64,000 bases of DNA, from NCBI GenBank assembly GCA_032629725.1, contig JAFEVB010000004.1, positions 1,860,001 to 1,924,000 of the forward strand, read 5' to 3'. The notes under the pieces were generated by a model. That model did no database searches and was not told where the DNA came from. It was given only the letters and a program-made list of their open reading frames with translations. A program made the position numbers and the translations under genes. Shown here in pieces: positions 10,754 through 21,184 of the stretch; the first letter of the stretch is position 1; each line of letters begins with the position of its first letter. This stretch comes from Gremmenia infestans (taxonomy: Eukaryota > Ascomycota > Leotiomycetes > Helotiales > Hamatocanthoscyphaceae).

Positions 10754-13700
10754 ATGGGTCCTTCATACAGTCCTTCGTCCGCATCAACCGAAAAGATGCC
10801 TAACTGGAAGACGTACGAGTCTTCTGTCCGCCTCCTCTCCGCGATCGTCGCCGCTCATCCCAGCCTGAAGCTGAACTATGACGGTTAGTCCCCAAATTTC
10901 ATCCTTCATCTGCTTGCAACTTTTCTTTGGTCAAACATCTGCTGCTATCGTCTCCCGTCTAAATATCTCCAATACGTTCGTCCTGATGATCACTCCAATT
11001 AGAAGTTTCTCGATTCTACGGTGGGGGTACCAAGTACAAGGCCGTCTGGGATCGAATGACCCAGATTACCAAGACTGCCAAGCTTCTCAAAGCTGCTGTG
11101 GATAATGGCCAGGATCCCATCACCGTTGAAGTTGCTGATATCCGTTCATCAAGCAAGGCTCAAGGTAGCGACTAGCACTTTTCTCTTGCTCCTCTGCACC
11201 TGTCTTGCCTTGTTTTGCATCTTCTGTTATTGATTTGCTATAGACATCTCAGCCAGGTATGGGGGTGATTGTACCAACTCGGCTATTGAGAACAGAATGC
11301 GCAGAGTCAAGACCGATGCTAAGAGGATCAATAATGCACTTACCCAAGGCATTGATCCCATCACACTGATAATTGAGGGCCATCAAGGCGAAGTCGCTGC
11401 CAGAGGAAAAGGTCGTGGTCAAGCAGTTTTTATTACATTCATTCAGCACCAACACATTGCACACAAACCCCATACGCGCTTGCTGTTGCATATTAGAGAC
11501 ATCCATGCCATCCTCCAGGTTGGTGAAGACCCTGGAGAAGTTGTTCTGAGAGATCTTGACTTTGTCCTTCGTACTACAAATTTGCCTTTATTTCCGACAA
11601 TTGGCTTCTTGCGAGGTGCAACACTTGAAGTCATATTAATGTCTCGAGTAGAAATAGCACGATGGTTTGGTTCAGATGCTACACCTAAAGCTGTATCAAA
11701 CGTCGTCGGTCAGATCATTCGGCCATACATCCAGAAGGTTGCTAGTGTTATCGAATCTGGTGGCGACCCAAAAGATATCCCTTGTTCAGAGTTCACTTGG
11801 GTGAAACCCCGCAAGGGTACCAATGGTCTGGCAACTTGATTATCTTTACATCCTTCAGCACTGCCCATTTTCCTTCTGTCTCAAATATCGGTGCTCCCTG
11901 GGAACATCATTCTGGAGTCATATTGATGTTCTTTTAGAGATTTCGCGATACTACGGCGCCGATGCAAACAAGAAGTCCATTCTGAATGTCTTTGCACGTT
12001 TTATCAGACCGGACGTGAAGCTCCTTAATGATACCGTTAATGCTGGTGGAAATCCACAGAACATTGACTTTAAGGAATTTTCCTTCGGTGGTTAGAATAT
12101 TCTTCCTCGTGTCATCTATGCACTGCACGTTTTCATTCTGAGTTCAGCTGTCGATTTTGAAACTGGTGTTAACTTGCATAGAGATATTGCTGTGTTACGG
12201 CAGCCATGCTACCAAGTCTGGACTCCAAACTCACTTTCAGCGCGATATCAATCCTAATGTAAAGGCCATTTTGGACGCTCGCAAGAAGGGTGATGATGCA
12301 AAAGACATTGTCCTCATCGAGAATGTTCGCCAAGGCAAACCTGGCAAGGGTCAGAGATCTGCTATTTACTGTTCTGCACCGCACGTTTTCCTTCAGTTGG
12401 TATCTGTTTGCCGCTGCCGAGTATATTAGCCAAGTATTAACTCCTCCTATAGAGATTTCTCAATACTTTGGCAATACTAGTACAAAGCGTGGCATCTCCC
12501 ATTACTTTGAACGCAATATCGTTCCCAATGCCAAGGCTTTCCTAGCAGCCCGTAAGCAGGGTGAAGACACCACGAATGTCATCATGGTTGAGAATGTTCG
12601 AGACGGAAAACCTGGCAAGGGTCAGAGCTTTGTCATTCAGTCATATTCACAGCACGTTTTCTTTCTTTCTTGGCTTCGATTTCCCGACTTCAGTACACAG
12701 GATTTTTGATTAATTATTCCTGTAGAGATTACGAAATGCTACGATAGCGGCATGAAATCCCATACACTCTATGCCCATGTCTGGGGCAAGGTCAAACCCA
12801 TGACTAAAGCCATCTCCAAAGCACGCGAACGGGGCGATAATCCCATGGATATTCCCTTGACCGCTGGGCTTCAAGAAGGGGGAACTGAAAAGGGTTAGAA
12901 CTTGGGTTTCAAAGTCTCGAGCGCTTCAACTACAAGTTTTCCTTGATTCGACTTGGGTGGTTGTTTTTCTTTTCATTCCGAAACATGTATTGATCTCGGT
13001 TGCAGCAATTGCCAAGCACTTTGGTAGCGACACAACAGCTGGCGCTCTCTCGGTCATGTTTCATCGCCGAATCAAGCCAGGCGTCCAGCTTCTCCGCGAA
13101 TGCGTTGTGGCTGGCGATGATCCAAAGGCTCTCGATGTTACTAGTATTTATGGCAAGATGGGTTAGACGCTTCAGCTCAGACTTCCCTCACAGCACAATC
13201 ATTGCCTTCTTGCGAGTTTGCGTCTTATTTAGGCGCATATTGACTTTTTACTAGAGCTTTCAAAGTGTTTTGGCTCGGATGCAACAGCCGGAGCCATCAA
13301 ATTCCAAATGTCTACAGTTCTTCGGCCCAATGCTGCTTTGATTCAAAAGGCACGAGCGGCAGGAGAAGACTGCAAGAACCTCGGAATTGGTGGAGACAAG
13401 CGTCCTACTGCTGTGTCTGAGGGAGGCAATAGTCAGACCATTATTTCTTCAGTCTTGTTTTGCACCGCATACACAATCTCATCTTCTTCGGTCATCTTAT
13501 TAATACTGCTGCAGAGATGGCTCGTGTGTTCGGCTCGGATTGCACACCGAACGGGCTCAGATTTCAGTTCAATGACCGTATCAAGCCAGTGACAACCCGT
13601 CAACTTGATATGCTAGCTCAGGGAGATGATCCAAAAGACATTGATTTGGACGATTGCAAGTCCGCCAAGGCTAGCAAGGCTGGCAAGGGTCAGACGATTT

Positions 13701-15069
13701 TGATTTCCACATTTTTTCTGCACAGCACATTTCACAGCTTTCATTTGGATGTCTAACAATTACCCCCTAGACATTGCGAGCCTCATGGGCAGTGATACGT
13801 CAGTCAGTGCACTTAAATCCGAGATATGCGAGCGCGTCAAAGCTATTGGAAAGCATCAGAGTCATATGAAGGCTGCGGGCCAGGATCCTGCAAAGATCGA
13901 CATTTCCGCTTTCAATGATAGAAAGGGTCGTCAGGGTCAGATGCTTTGACTTTGATCTTTTATTCACAGCACTTTTCCCTTACACGTTTTGCATGATGCA
14001 TGTTTTGTTGTTTTGGGCTCAGATATTAATCATTCCTGGCAGATATCAGCAAATACTTTGGTAGCGATAGCACCGGCGGTGGCATTGGATTCCAGTTCCG
14101 AGCCATCAAGGCGGATGCAAAGCGCCAGCGCGATTGTATCGACGCCGGCGGTGATCCCCAAGACCTCAACATTGGTGGTGGCAAGGGTGAATAAGCAGAA
14201 CTTCTGGCGTTTCTCTCAGCACATTTCATTATTTGCACAGCTCTGGGATTTGAATATTAACGCGTCCTGCAGAAATGGCCCGGCTCCTCAATGATGGATC
14301 AACTAAGAGTGCTCTTGAGCATCGCTTTCGTCCTATCAAGCGAGAGGCAGCTGATATGCTAGCTGGTACATTGGCAGCAGTCAATTCTGATTTCAGCATC
14401 AATTCCAAGACTCGTCTCCAAATTGTTTTTGTTTCTTTTTATCCAATCTCCTTTTGTTCTCCCCCATCCACTCACAAATCCACTACGCTTTGAAGAGGAC
14501 GTTAACTAACTTCTTTTGTAGTTATTGCTCGTGAATACGGCGATGGCGTCACTGGTAAGGCTGTATCCGGTTATTTTGAGCGCGTGAAAAAAGATCCACA
14601 CTGGGATCGTACCAAGTCAGTTGCTGATATAAGTATAGATGGATCCGGAACTCCCAAAACCCCGAAGACTCCAAAGACCGCTACTCCTCGCAAGCGAGGT
14701 CCCAAGGCCAAGAAGGCTGCTGCCCAAGACGATGGTGATGATTCAGAAATGCAGGAGTTCGACACTCCGTCCAAGAAGAAGGCCACCCTCAACAGGGTTA
14801 AAGGAGGTCGCGTTACCAAGACTGGCCGTGCGAAGCCTTTGAATTATGCCGGACAGGATATGGATGAGGACGACGAGGAGGAAGTGGAGGACGAGGAACG
14901 CATGGTTAAGATGGAGGACGCACCTGTTTCTTCCAACGGTGATGGCTTTGAGGACGGCAACGGTTATGAAGACCATGGCCACCAGAACGGATATGCGGTC
15001 ATTGGTGCGGATGAGCATGACGAGCATGAGAACTTCTACAATGCTGCCGAGGATTATGGCGAGGCCTGA
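10754..15069 (+). CDS. Protein of tandem Myb/SANT-like half-domains, one per exon, with basic-acidic tail
   Basis: Exons: 10754-10883, 11003-11164, 11244-11411, 11652-11816, 11938-12090, 12182-12349, 12453-12620, 12726-12893, 13006-13161, 13255-13431, 13515-13688, 13771-13935, 14043-14186, 14273-14365 (or to 14413) and 14522-15069. The model closes in frame at 912 residues (928 with the longer exon 14). Exon 1 encodes a first helix (RLLSAIVAAHPSLKLNYD). Each later exon then supplies a unit of the type I-x-x-x-[FY]-G-S-D-x-T, a second helix ending in R/K-x-I-K, and a linker with G-x-D-P. Together this resembles fungal Myb/SANT-like domains whose helix 2-3 half has been multiplied. The last exon adds TPKTPKTATPRKRGPKAKK, a basic AT-hook-like stretch, and a long Asp/Glu-rich end. 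A nuclear, chromatin or DNA-binding role is inference. All internal exons are phase 1-1. I do not recognise a named gene. Confidence 0.8.
11165..14272 (+). repeat. Recurrent CAGCAC(G)TTTTC-like box in the introns of the array
   Basis: A short similar box sits about 25-50 nt after the donor in most introns: near 11173 (TAGCACTTTTC, closer to its donor), 11442 (TTCAGCACC), 11854 (TTCAGCACTG), 12121 (CACTGCACGTTTTC), 12376 (GCACCGCACGTTTTCC), 12648 (CACAGCACGTTTTC), 13189 (CACAGCACAATC), 13461 (TGCACCGCATAC), 13721 (CACAGCACATTTC), 13965 (CACAGCACTTTTCC) and 14215 (CTCAGCACATTTC). The simplest reading is shared descent of exon plus intron; a splicing role is possible but unproven. Confidence 0.65.
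11499..11564 (+). pseudogene. Truncated relic of one repeat unit inside intron 3
   Basis: Within the unusually long third intron (240 bp against 79-156 for the others), an acceptor-like TATTAGAG precedes sequence coding for DIHAILQVGEDPGEVVLRDL. This matches the beginning and the G-x-D-P linker of the neighbouring units but lacks the whole helix 2-3 core. No good donor follows. I read it as a unit that lost its middle by deletion and is no longer an exon. Confidence 0.55.
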
Positions 15070-16086
15070 AGGATCAACGCCTTGCATTGGGTGCATGAGA
15101 TCTGGTGTTGGCCGTTGAGTGCTCTTCGCTGCTCTTCTTCAACACGCCTATCCCACACCTCGACACGCGGTCTATTCTTCATTCTGCCCGACTTGGCATC
15201 GGCCTGACATTGTCAACGTGTGCTTTAGACACGACGACTCCACCCCCATTTCCCATCAAAATTACAGCACAGTACAGCACAGCAAATACCCCCAAAATTT
15301 CACCACACATTGTACAACAACCCCTTTTTTCAACAACAGCACGATTTCCTTGGATTTTCAACTCGGCGTTAATGGCTTTCCTTACGAACTTTTACGACAC
15401 CACGTCTACCGGCACGACGGCCACCATCACCACCATTTCGGATTGCATCTGAGGCTCGGTGAGGAGTCTTTAATTTGCCTCTCTGGTTTGGATTGGAGGA
15501 ACTGGGCTTGCTGGTTGGATGTATGAATGAATGGATGGATAATGGAGGAGATTGAGATACTTTATCAGGTGGCATAAGTGTCTAGACACATAGATCACTT
15601 GCGGAATTAGACGTCTTTCCTTGAATTTGAGGTCTTGCAATGTGATGTGATGTAATTTGAAGCTATAGGATGAATGGCTCTGCAAAGTCTGCTGAGATTT
15701 TAAGCAAGTAAAAGCTAGCTACATTACTTAACTAATACTTTTCACATAATCCTTTGAAATACCCACAGGTGCTTCGGGTTTTTAGGGGCCTAATTGCTGA
15801 GGTATTTGAAACACAGGCAGATTTTAAGTTGAAGATTTAATAATGACAGGGAGTCAGTGGTAGCAAAACGCCATTTCTTATGCCGTTATACTATTCCAAT
15901 CTATATACTTTCAAATCACCCCTCTCGAAGAAAACCGCGCAGAAGATCCCATTCGCCATTCCCCCATCCCTAACCGAAGCCGTTTTATGACCCGGAAACC
16001 AATCGTCTCCCAAACTCCTACCACAATTCGTTCGTTCGTTCGTTCGTTCTACAGGCCATGAGTGACCCAAGCACTAGAGGCTCGAA
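15070..16086. other. Convergent 3' intergenic region
   Basis: This region lies between the ends of two convergent genes. I see no gene. The first 400 bases are C/A-rich and are probably the 3' leader of the array gene; the rest is AT-rich. Confidence 0.5.
16027..16049. repeat. (TTCG)n microsatellite
   Basis: About five to six tandem TTCG units lie shortly downstream of the reductase stop codon. Confidence 0.9.
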
Positions 16087-18036
16087 TCAATTAAGCAATA
16101 ATTCCCACAGCCCATCCTTCTCCACAAATCCATGATGAATTACATTGACCAGCCAAACATCTCCCATACACCCCTCCACCACAGCCCGGCTCTCTTCCCT
16201 TCCCCGCCCATAAACCCGTCCCCACTCCGCCCAGATGCCAAAAGCCTCCTCGGCCCACGCCCGGAAACTGACTTCCTCGATAATGGTCGGCGTCACGATC
16301 TCCTTGCCCGGAAACGCACCCCACGTAACCGCGTTCGCGCCTCCATTGCCACTGCTCTTGAATTCTCCCTTGGCGTTGCTGGCGTAGTAGCTGACCTCTT
16401 CGGAATCTTCTAGTTTTTGGAGCAGCGAGGGGAAGGAGGATGAGGGGATGAAGAGCTCTACGAAGGCTTTTTGGAAACAAAAGCCATTTTTAGGACCCCA
16501 GCCAAACACGGCATGCGAAGAACGCACGCCGTTGACGGCTGGTTGCGAGGCGACGGTCCACCAGCCCTTTTGGTTCAGCGCGAGGAGCTCGGTTTTGATG
16601 GTTGAGGTTTCCTCGTTGAGCCCTTCTTCGCTCCAAGGGATGGCGGGGATGGAGCCCTCGATATGTTTGATGAAGAGCGCGGTGATATCGGAGATGGAGG
16701 CTGGGTAGCCCCAGAGCTTCACGGCTTGGTTGGTGGACATGTGCAGCGAGACGCCATAGCCGTCTATCTCTCCGTAGGCGGGGGAGCGCGCGTCGCCCCA
16801 GCGGCCGTTGGGGTAGTCGTCCCAGGTTGCTTCGCGGCCAAGCGTTCCTTCGCCTTCGGAGATGGCGAGGGTGTTGGCGCGCGTGTTGACGGCTTGGGCT
16901 GGTTGGCCTGCTTCCGAGGCCGTGGCTTCGTGCGAAGGGTGCGAGGGTGAAGAGGCGGTGATTATTATTCGGTTGTAGGGGTCGGAGCCTACTGAGGATT
17001 GTCTGCGGGAGGTCTTCTTTTGGGAGGGTTCCGAGCCGTTGATATCTAATTGGAGAGGGAGATCGATTATGGCGTATTCGGAATCGGGATCTGGGGGCGA
17101 GGCGGGTATGAGGTTCGTTCGTTCTAGGATAAATGAGACGGCTTTCTCTAGGTTGAGGGTGTAGAAGTGAAATCCGCGCGGTCCAGGTCCAGGTTCATCT
17201 TTGATATGCGTGATAATCTCACTGACAATATCCACTCCAACTTTCTTGACCAACTCGTCGTCCCCCCTGACGACATCCAAACGTTCCATGATACTCGGCG
17301 GCATCTTCGCATGGCTGAGCTTCGTGGTCCTTTTAATCATCTGGTAGCTCTGAATAGGCATCATGCCCGGTATAATCGGTACCGTCTTGAAAACTCCACT
17401 CTCATGTTCCCTTAATCGCTTTTCAAAGGCATCATACGCCTCCACATCGAAGAAAAGCTGTGTCATAATGAAATCCGCCCCAGCTTTCACCTTCTCCACC
17501 AGGTAGGGAAGGTCATGCTCCACCGACTGGCCTTCAGGATGACTCTCATCTGCATGGCCCTCTGGATACGCAGCTACGCCAATGCAGAAGTAGTCCCCGT
17601 ACACCTTCCTTATATACCTCACCAAATCAATAGCCCATTCAAATTCTTCTGCCTCCACGGCCGTCTCCGTCCCGTACTCGTTACTCCGCGGCGGATCACC
17701 CCTCAACGCAAGTATATTCCTGACCCCCAGCGCCTTTGCATCTTCCAACGCCTTGTCCACAAGCTCCTTACTCATATTCGTGCACGTCAGATGCAAGCAC
17801 GTCGTGAGTCCCAACTCCCTCTGACACAGCTCCGCCAGCTCCAGACTCTTTTCTGCGGTGCTGCCGCCGGCGCCCCATGTCACGGTCACGAATAGAGGCC
17901 GTAGAGCGCGGGACATGCGGTCTAGACGGGCGCGCAGGTTCGAGGAGCCCATTGCTGTCTTTGGGGGGAAGAATTCGAGGGAGAAGTACGAGGTGCCCGG
18001 AGGTAGGGCGGCGATTTTGTCGGTTATTTTCTCCAT
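16087..18036 (-). CDS. MET12: Methylenetetrahydrofolate reductase (MET12-type)
   Basis: A single exon encodes 649 residues, the usual length for eukaryotic MTHFR. The enzyme reduces 5,10-methylene-THF to 5-methyl-THF for methionine synthesis. The N-terminal FAD-binding TIM barrel shows SLEFFPPKT, FVTVTWGAGGSTAEKSLELA, HLTCTNMS, NILALRGDPPRS, PEGH and FIMTQLFFD. The C-terminal regulatory domain, which binds AdoMet in this family, starts around the NGRWGDARSPAYGEIDGYG block. SLEFFPPKT and GAGG-S-T-A-E-K are closer to yeast Met12 than to Met13 (YEYFVPKT, NAGGG), so the symbol follows that; most filamentous fungi have both. The chosen ATG begins MEKITDKIAALPPGTSYFSL; an in-frame start 33 bases upstream is possible but adds nothing conserved. 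No truncation or frameshift is visible. Confidence 0.95.
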   Translation of the reverse strand: MEKITDKIAALPPGTSYFSLEFFPPKTAMGSSNLRARLDRMSRALRPLFVTVTWGAGGSTAEKSLELAELCQRELGLTTCLHLTCTNMSKELVDKALEDAKALGVRNILALRGDPPRSNEYGTETAVEAEEFEWAIDLVRYIRKVYGDYFCIGVAAYPEGHADESHPEGQSVEHDLPYLVEKVKAGADFIMTQLFFDVEAYDAFEKRLREHESGVFKTVPIIPGMMPIQSYQMIKRTTKLSHAKMPPSIMERLDVVRGDDELVKKVGVDIVSEIITHIKDEPGPGPRGFHFYTLNLEKAVSFILERTNLIPASPPDPDSEYAIIDLPLQLDINGSEPSQKKTSRRQSSVGSDPYNRIIITASSPSHPSHEATASEAGQPAQAVNTRANTLAISEGEGTLGREATWDDYPNGRWGDARSPAYGEIDGYGVSLHMSTNQAVKLWGYPASISDITALFIKHIEGSIPAIPWSEEGLNEETSTIKTELLALNQKGWWTVASQPAVNGVRSSHAVFGWGPKNGFCFQKAFVELFIPSSSFPSLLQKLEDSEEVSYYASNAKGEFKSSGNGGANAVTWGAFPGKEIVTPTIIEEVSFRAWAEEAFGIWAEWGRVYGRGREESRAVVEGCMGDVWLVNVIHHGFVEKDGLWELLLN

Positions 18037-18497
18037 TTTGTAGGTATTTGAATGAAGAATATTGATCAATAATTGAGCTGCTTAAGCGCAAGCGGGTGCA
18101 ATGGCTGAAGGTTGTGAAGTTGTGTGTACTTGTAGGTTTTGATAATAAACAGGACAGGGGTGGCGAAGTGGGGGTGTGGAAGGTGGGGTCTAACTTTTCT
18201 TTGTCTTACTCGAGTACTCCCAGTACCTGGCTGATCTTCGAAAACGGAATTGGTGCTGGACTCAGGGGTATATTGATGGCCATTTCTTTGTCCAGAAGAA
18301 TGTGTTGAATGATTGCAACAACAGAAGAGATTCATGGCATGGAAGTAATCTAAGTGGTGGCCCACGCATATTTAAATCTTATTTCTTCATCATGTTGCGT
18401 GACGTTGCGTTAGATCATAGTCAACCACCCACCCTCTCAGAGGTACGACTTAATTCTATATTTTTCAACCAAAAAATCAATTTGTCGACCCGTGTAC
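18037..18497. other. Upstream region of MTHFR gene
   Basis: This 461-bp spacer lies between two minus-strand genes and must carry the MTHFR promoter and the 3' end of the aminotransferase neighbour. I see no gene. Confidence 0.5.
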
Positions 18498-20484
18498 CTA
18501 ACAAGCCCAGTTCATACCCAGGTCCATAAGGCCCTCCCTCATTTCCTCTCCGTTCACAGTGCCTTCAATATCGTCTAGCTCCTTCTCATCTCTAATCAAC
18601 CAGAAGTCCCTAATACCCCCAGCAGTCCGCTTTGATGATTTATCCACCTCATCCTCTGTCACAGCAGCAAAGCAAAGTCTGAAATATTTCCATCCCTCCT
18701 GCTCTGAGATCTCCGGTGTAGGGCTGAACATCAGTCCCGGGGCCAACAGAACCAAGTATGGCTTGGTAGTAAGATAAATCCACAGCGCTCTGGCAAGCTT
18801 AGCTCCCTCGACCTTGCCCCAGAGCGGATGCTCCTCAAAATGCACCCGCATCCACAAGAACATGCCCGCGCGTGGCCAATCAAACGAATACATCTTCGTT
18901 TTAGAGATAACAGCCCAGTCGCTCTCGCTGGACTTGATAGGCGTGCCCTGTTTAAGCTGGAAACGGCCTTCTTCGAGAATCTCAGACATTCGGGTCATAC
19001 GACGCTCATATGCTCCTCGAAGGCCAGAGAGCCAGCGGACCCAGCCATCTGTTTGCCAGCCCGAGAATGCGAGTTGATCAGCCTTTGACTTCTTGGCGAA
19101 TTCGGCGGCTGCAGGCTGAGGGCCTATGAGCAGCTCTGCAATCATAGATTGCACGAATCCGGATGGCTGCTGGGTTGAGGTCTCTGTAATTCTAAGAATG
19201 CGTTCAATGATGGCAGGTTGGCCAGTGATCCAGCCAAGGCGGCAGCCTGGTGCTACGGTCTTCGAAAATGTGTCGAGGCGGAGGACTCGTCCGTCAGGGT
19301 CAAAATTTAGGTATGAGGGGACGAGACTGTCTAGGTATTCATACCCGGTTGATTTGTCAAATTTGTGGGGTTCTTGTGCAGCTGGAATAAATTCGCCACG
19401 AGCTTCAGCTTGCTTGCCGGTTGCGGACGGGTATTGCAGATACCAGTATGGCTCGTCTTCAATAATAATGACATCGTACTTGCTGCAAAGGGCGTAGATT
19501 TCCTTACGGCGTTGGATGGACAGTGTTCCACTGGTAGGATTTTGTCCGATGCTGTGGATTCTGTTAGCAAGAGACATATTATTAGATAACGAAGGGTACT
19601 CACGTCACGGTGTACATCAAATGTGGCCTCAGTCCCTTCGACTCGTCCCAATTCTCCAATACATCCTGTAATCCACCCGGGCCAGAAGGTAGCATGCCCT
19701 CCAAATCCATCTTCACCGGCACAACCTGCAGACCCCTGGGTACACCGGCTTGAACCGCATTCATATACGCAAACTCCTCGCACAGGAGCCCCGGCCTCTC
19801 TCTAATCCAATCCCGTTCCTCGCTCCAAACATTGCTCATGGCCTCCAGGCACTTTGAAAAGCCATCTGTATTGCCATTTGTCAGGATGATCTCTGGCCCA
19901 CCGAGGTATGGCACATTAGGATGCAGGTTCTCGCGTGTGAACTGTTTGATGAATGAATAAAGTGGTGGGTAACCCTGTGCTGTTCCGTATTGCAATGCAG
20001 TGGTCAGGTCAATGTTTTGTAGAGGGTTTGGAGATGCTGATGCATGGGGAACAGTGATGTGAGAAGCAGCAGTGGCATCATGGTTCTTCTTCAAGGTCGT
20101 TGAGGCGAGGAGTTCGCTGGGATCGTTCGGGTCGTTTGGTGTGGGATGGAAGCGGTCTGGCTGTGCGATTTGGGCTTCCAGTGTATCGTATGGGAAGAAA
20201 GATGCGTTGGGGAGGCCTGATTATGGCTATTAACGTTGTACTCTATAGCTTCCCCAGAGTGGGAGAGTGGGGGCAAATGGAGTAGACAATGGAATAAAAC
20301 GTAACTCACCACCAGCCAAATTCCCAATTCCAGGAATCTGGAAATACTTATAAAACTCCTTGATCTTGCTCTCCTTCCTCGCAACCGTCACCCTGGAGAA
20401 ATGATGACTGAGATCCGCGGGCGGCTTTGGACCTTTCATAGGCTCTGTAGCATCCGCGCGGGAAACATAATCAAAATCTGCCAT
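18498..20484 (-). CDS. Aromatic aminotransferase (ARO8 / aminoadipate aminotransferase type)
   Basis: Exons 20484-20310, 20216-19604 and 19551-18498 give 613 residues. It is a fold-type I PLP enzyme: YGTAQGYPPLYSFIKQF and ILTNGNTDGFSKCLEA precede TIGQNPTSGTLS and IIIEDEPYWYLQYP, where the Asp contacts the PLP ring. RLDTFSKTVAPGCRLGWITG contains the Schiff-base Lys. This layout, with a long insert around the PYWYLQ region, is that of fungal aromatic/2-aminoadipate aminotransferases of tyrosine, phenylalanine and lysine metabolism; exact substrate choice cannot be told. At intron 2 I chose the acceptor ending at 19552 because it gives TIGQNP without extra residues; an acceptor eight bases upstream would lose that block. 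The protein is longer than yeast Aro8 (500 residues) but typical of Pezizomycotina members. Confidence 0.93.
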
Positions 20485-21184
20485 ACTGGAAAGTAATGAT
20501 ATTATCCTCAAAAGCCAATCTCCACGTTCACAAGAAGACAGAGAAATCAAAGTAATTGTAATGTTGTAGAGAGAAAGCTGTCAACACACAAAAATGCGGA
20601 TCATGACGCTGATAAGGGGGCGAGGGGGGAGGGAGGCAGATAACAGCATACTGTATGTATGCTAAATGCGCCCTGCGCCCTTACAAAGCAACAACGCGTA
20701 TTAGCGTATCGGGAAAGGAAGGTCAACGTGCCGGCGAGAGATGCCGCTTCTGATTCGTTCATTCGGGGCCAAACTGCCCGCGATGATTACTATTAGACCC
20801 TTACGGACAGCGAAAGAAATGCGGACGTGACGATGATGGAGAGATGACGGAAGGAAGGTCATTTATTGCGGGATGCTGGGTTGGGCTGGGAACGCAAGGC
20901 GACGGACGTTGCGGGGCTGCATATTAGCGTGTAACAACAGTATAATCATATAATAAGTATCACTTTCCACGGCGTAGAGAGAAAGATCTATAAAATACGA
21001 CTTTTGTAGACAATCTTAATATATATCATTATAATGGTAGTTGACTTGAAATGGGCAACTACCTAGGTACTCATTGGCTCGGAGGAAGAGCTACGGAGTA
21101 CCCCACGTCCGTTCAAGGCTTTCTTAATCATGTTCTTGATCATACATGTATTGTATCTTACCTATATGCCAATTACTACAGCCA
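20485..21184. other. Intergenic region
   Basis: This is the upstream region of the aminotransferase and the 3' flank of the gamma-tubulin complex gene. I see no gene. One TACGGAGTACC motif lies at about 21092. Confidence 0.5.

Larger units (their letters stand above)
11003..14413 (+). repeat. Tandem array of 13 homologous exon units
   Basis: Thirteen consecutive exons, 93-177 nt and all multiples of three, encode diverged copies of one unit. Starts of units: EVSRFYGGG, DISARYGGD, EIARWFGSD, EISRYYGAD, EILLCYGSH, EISQYFGNT, EITKCYDSG, AIAKHFGSD, ELSKCFGSD, EMARVFGSD, DIASLMGSD, DISKYFGSD, EMARLLNDG. A fourteenth copy (VIAREYGDG) starts the terminal exon at 14522. Units 5 and 6 (12182 and 12453) share the linker ending GKPGKG and look like a recent duplication; the rest are well diverged. 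Probable branch points (ATTAAT, GTTAAC, ATTGAC) lie before nearly every acceptor. Confidence 0.85.

Noticed and set aside
11003..14413. Regularly spaced similar segments suggesting a CRISPR array or satellite
   Set aside because: The similarity is at protein level with diverged DNA, the segments are coding exons with splice signals, and the organism is a fungus.
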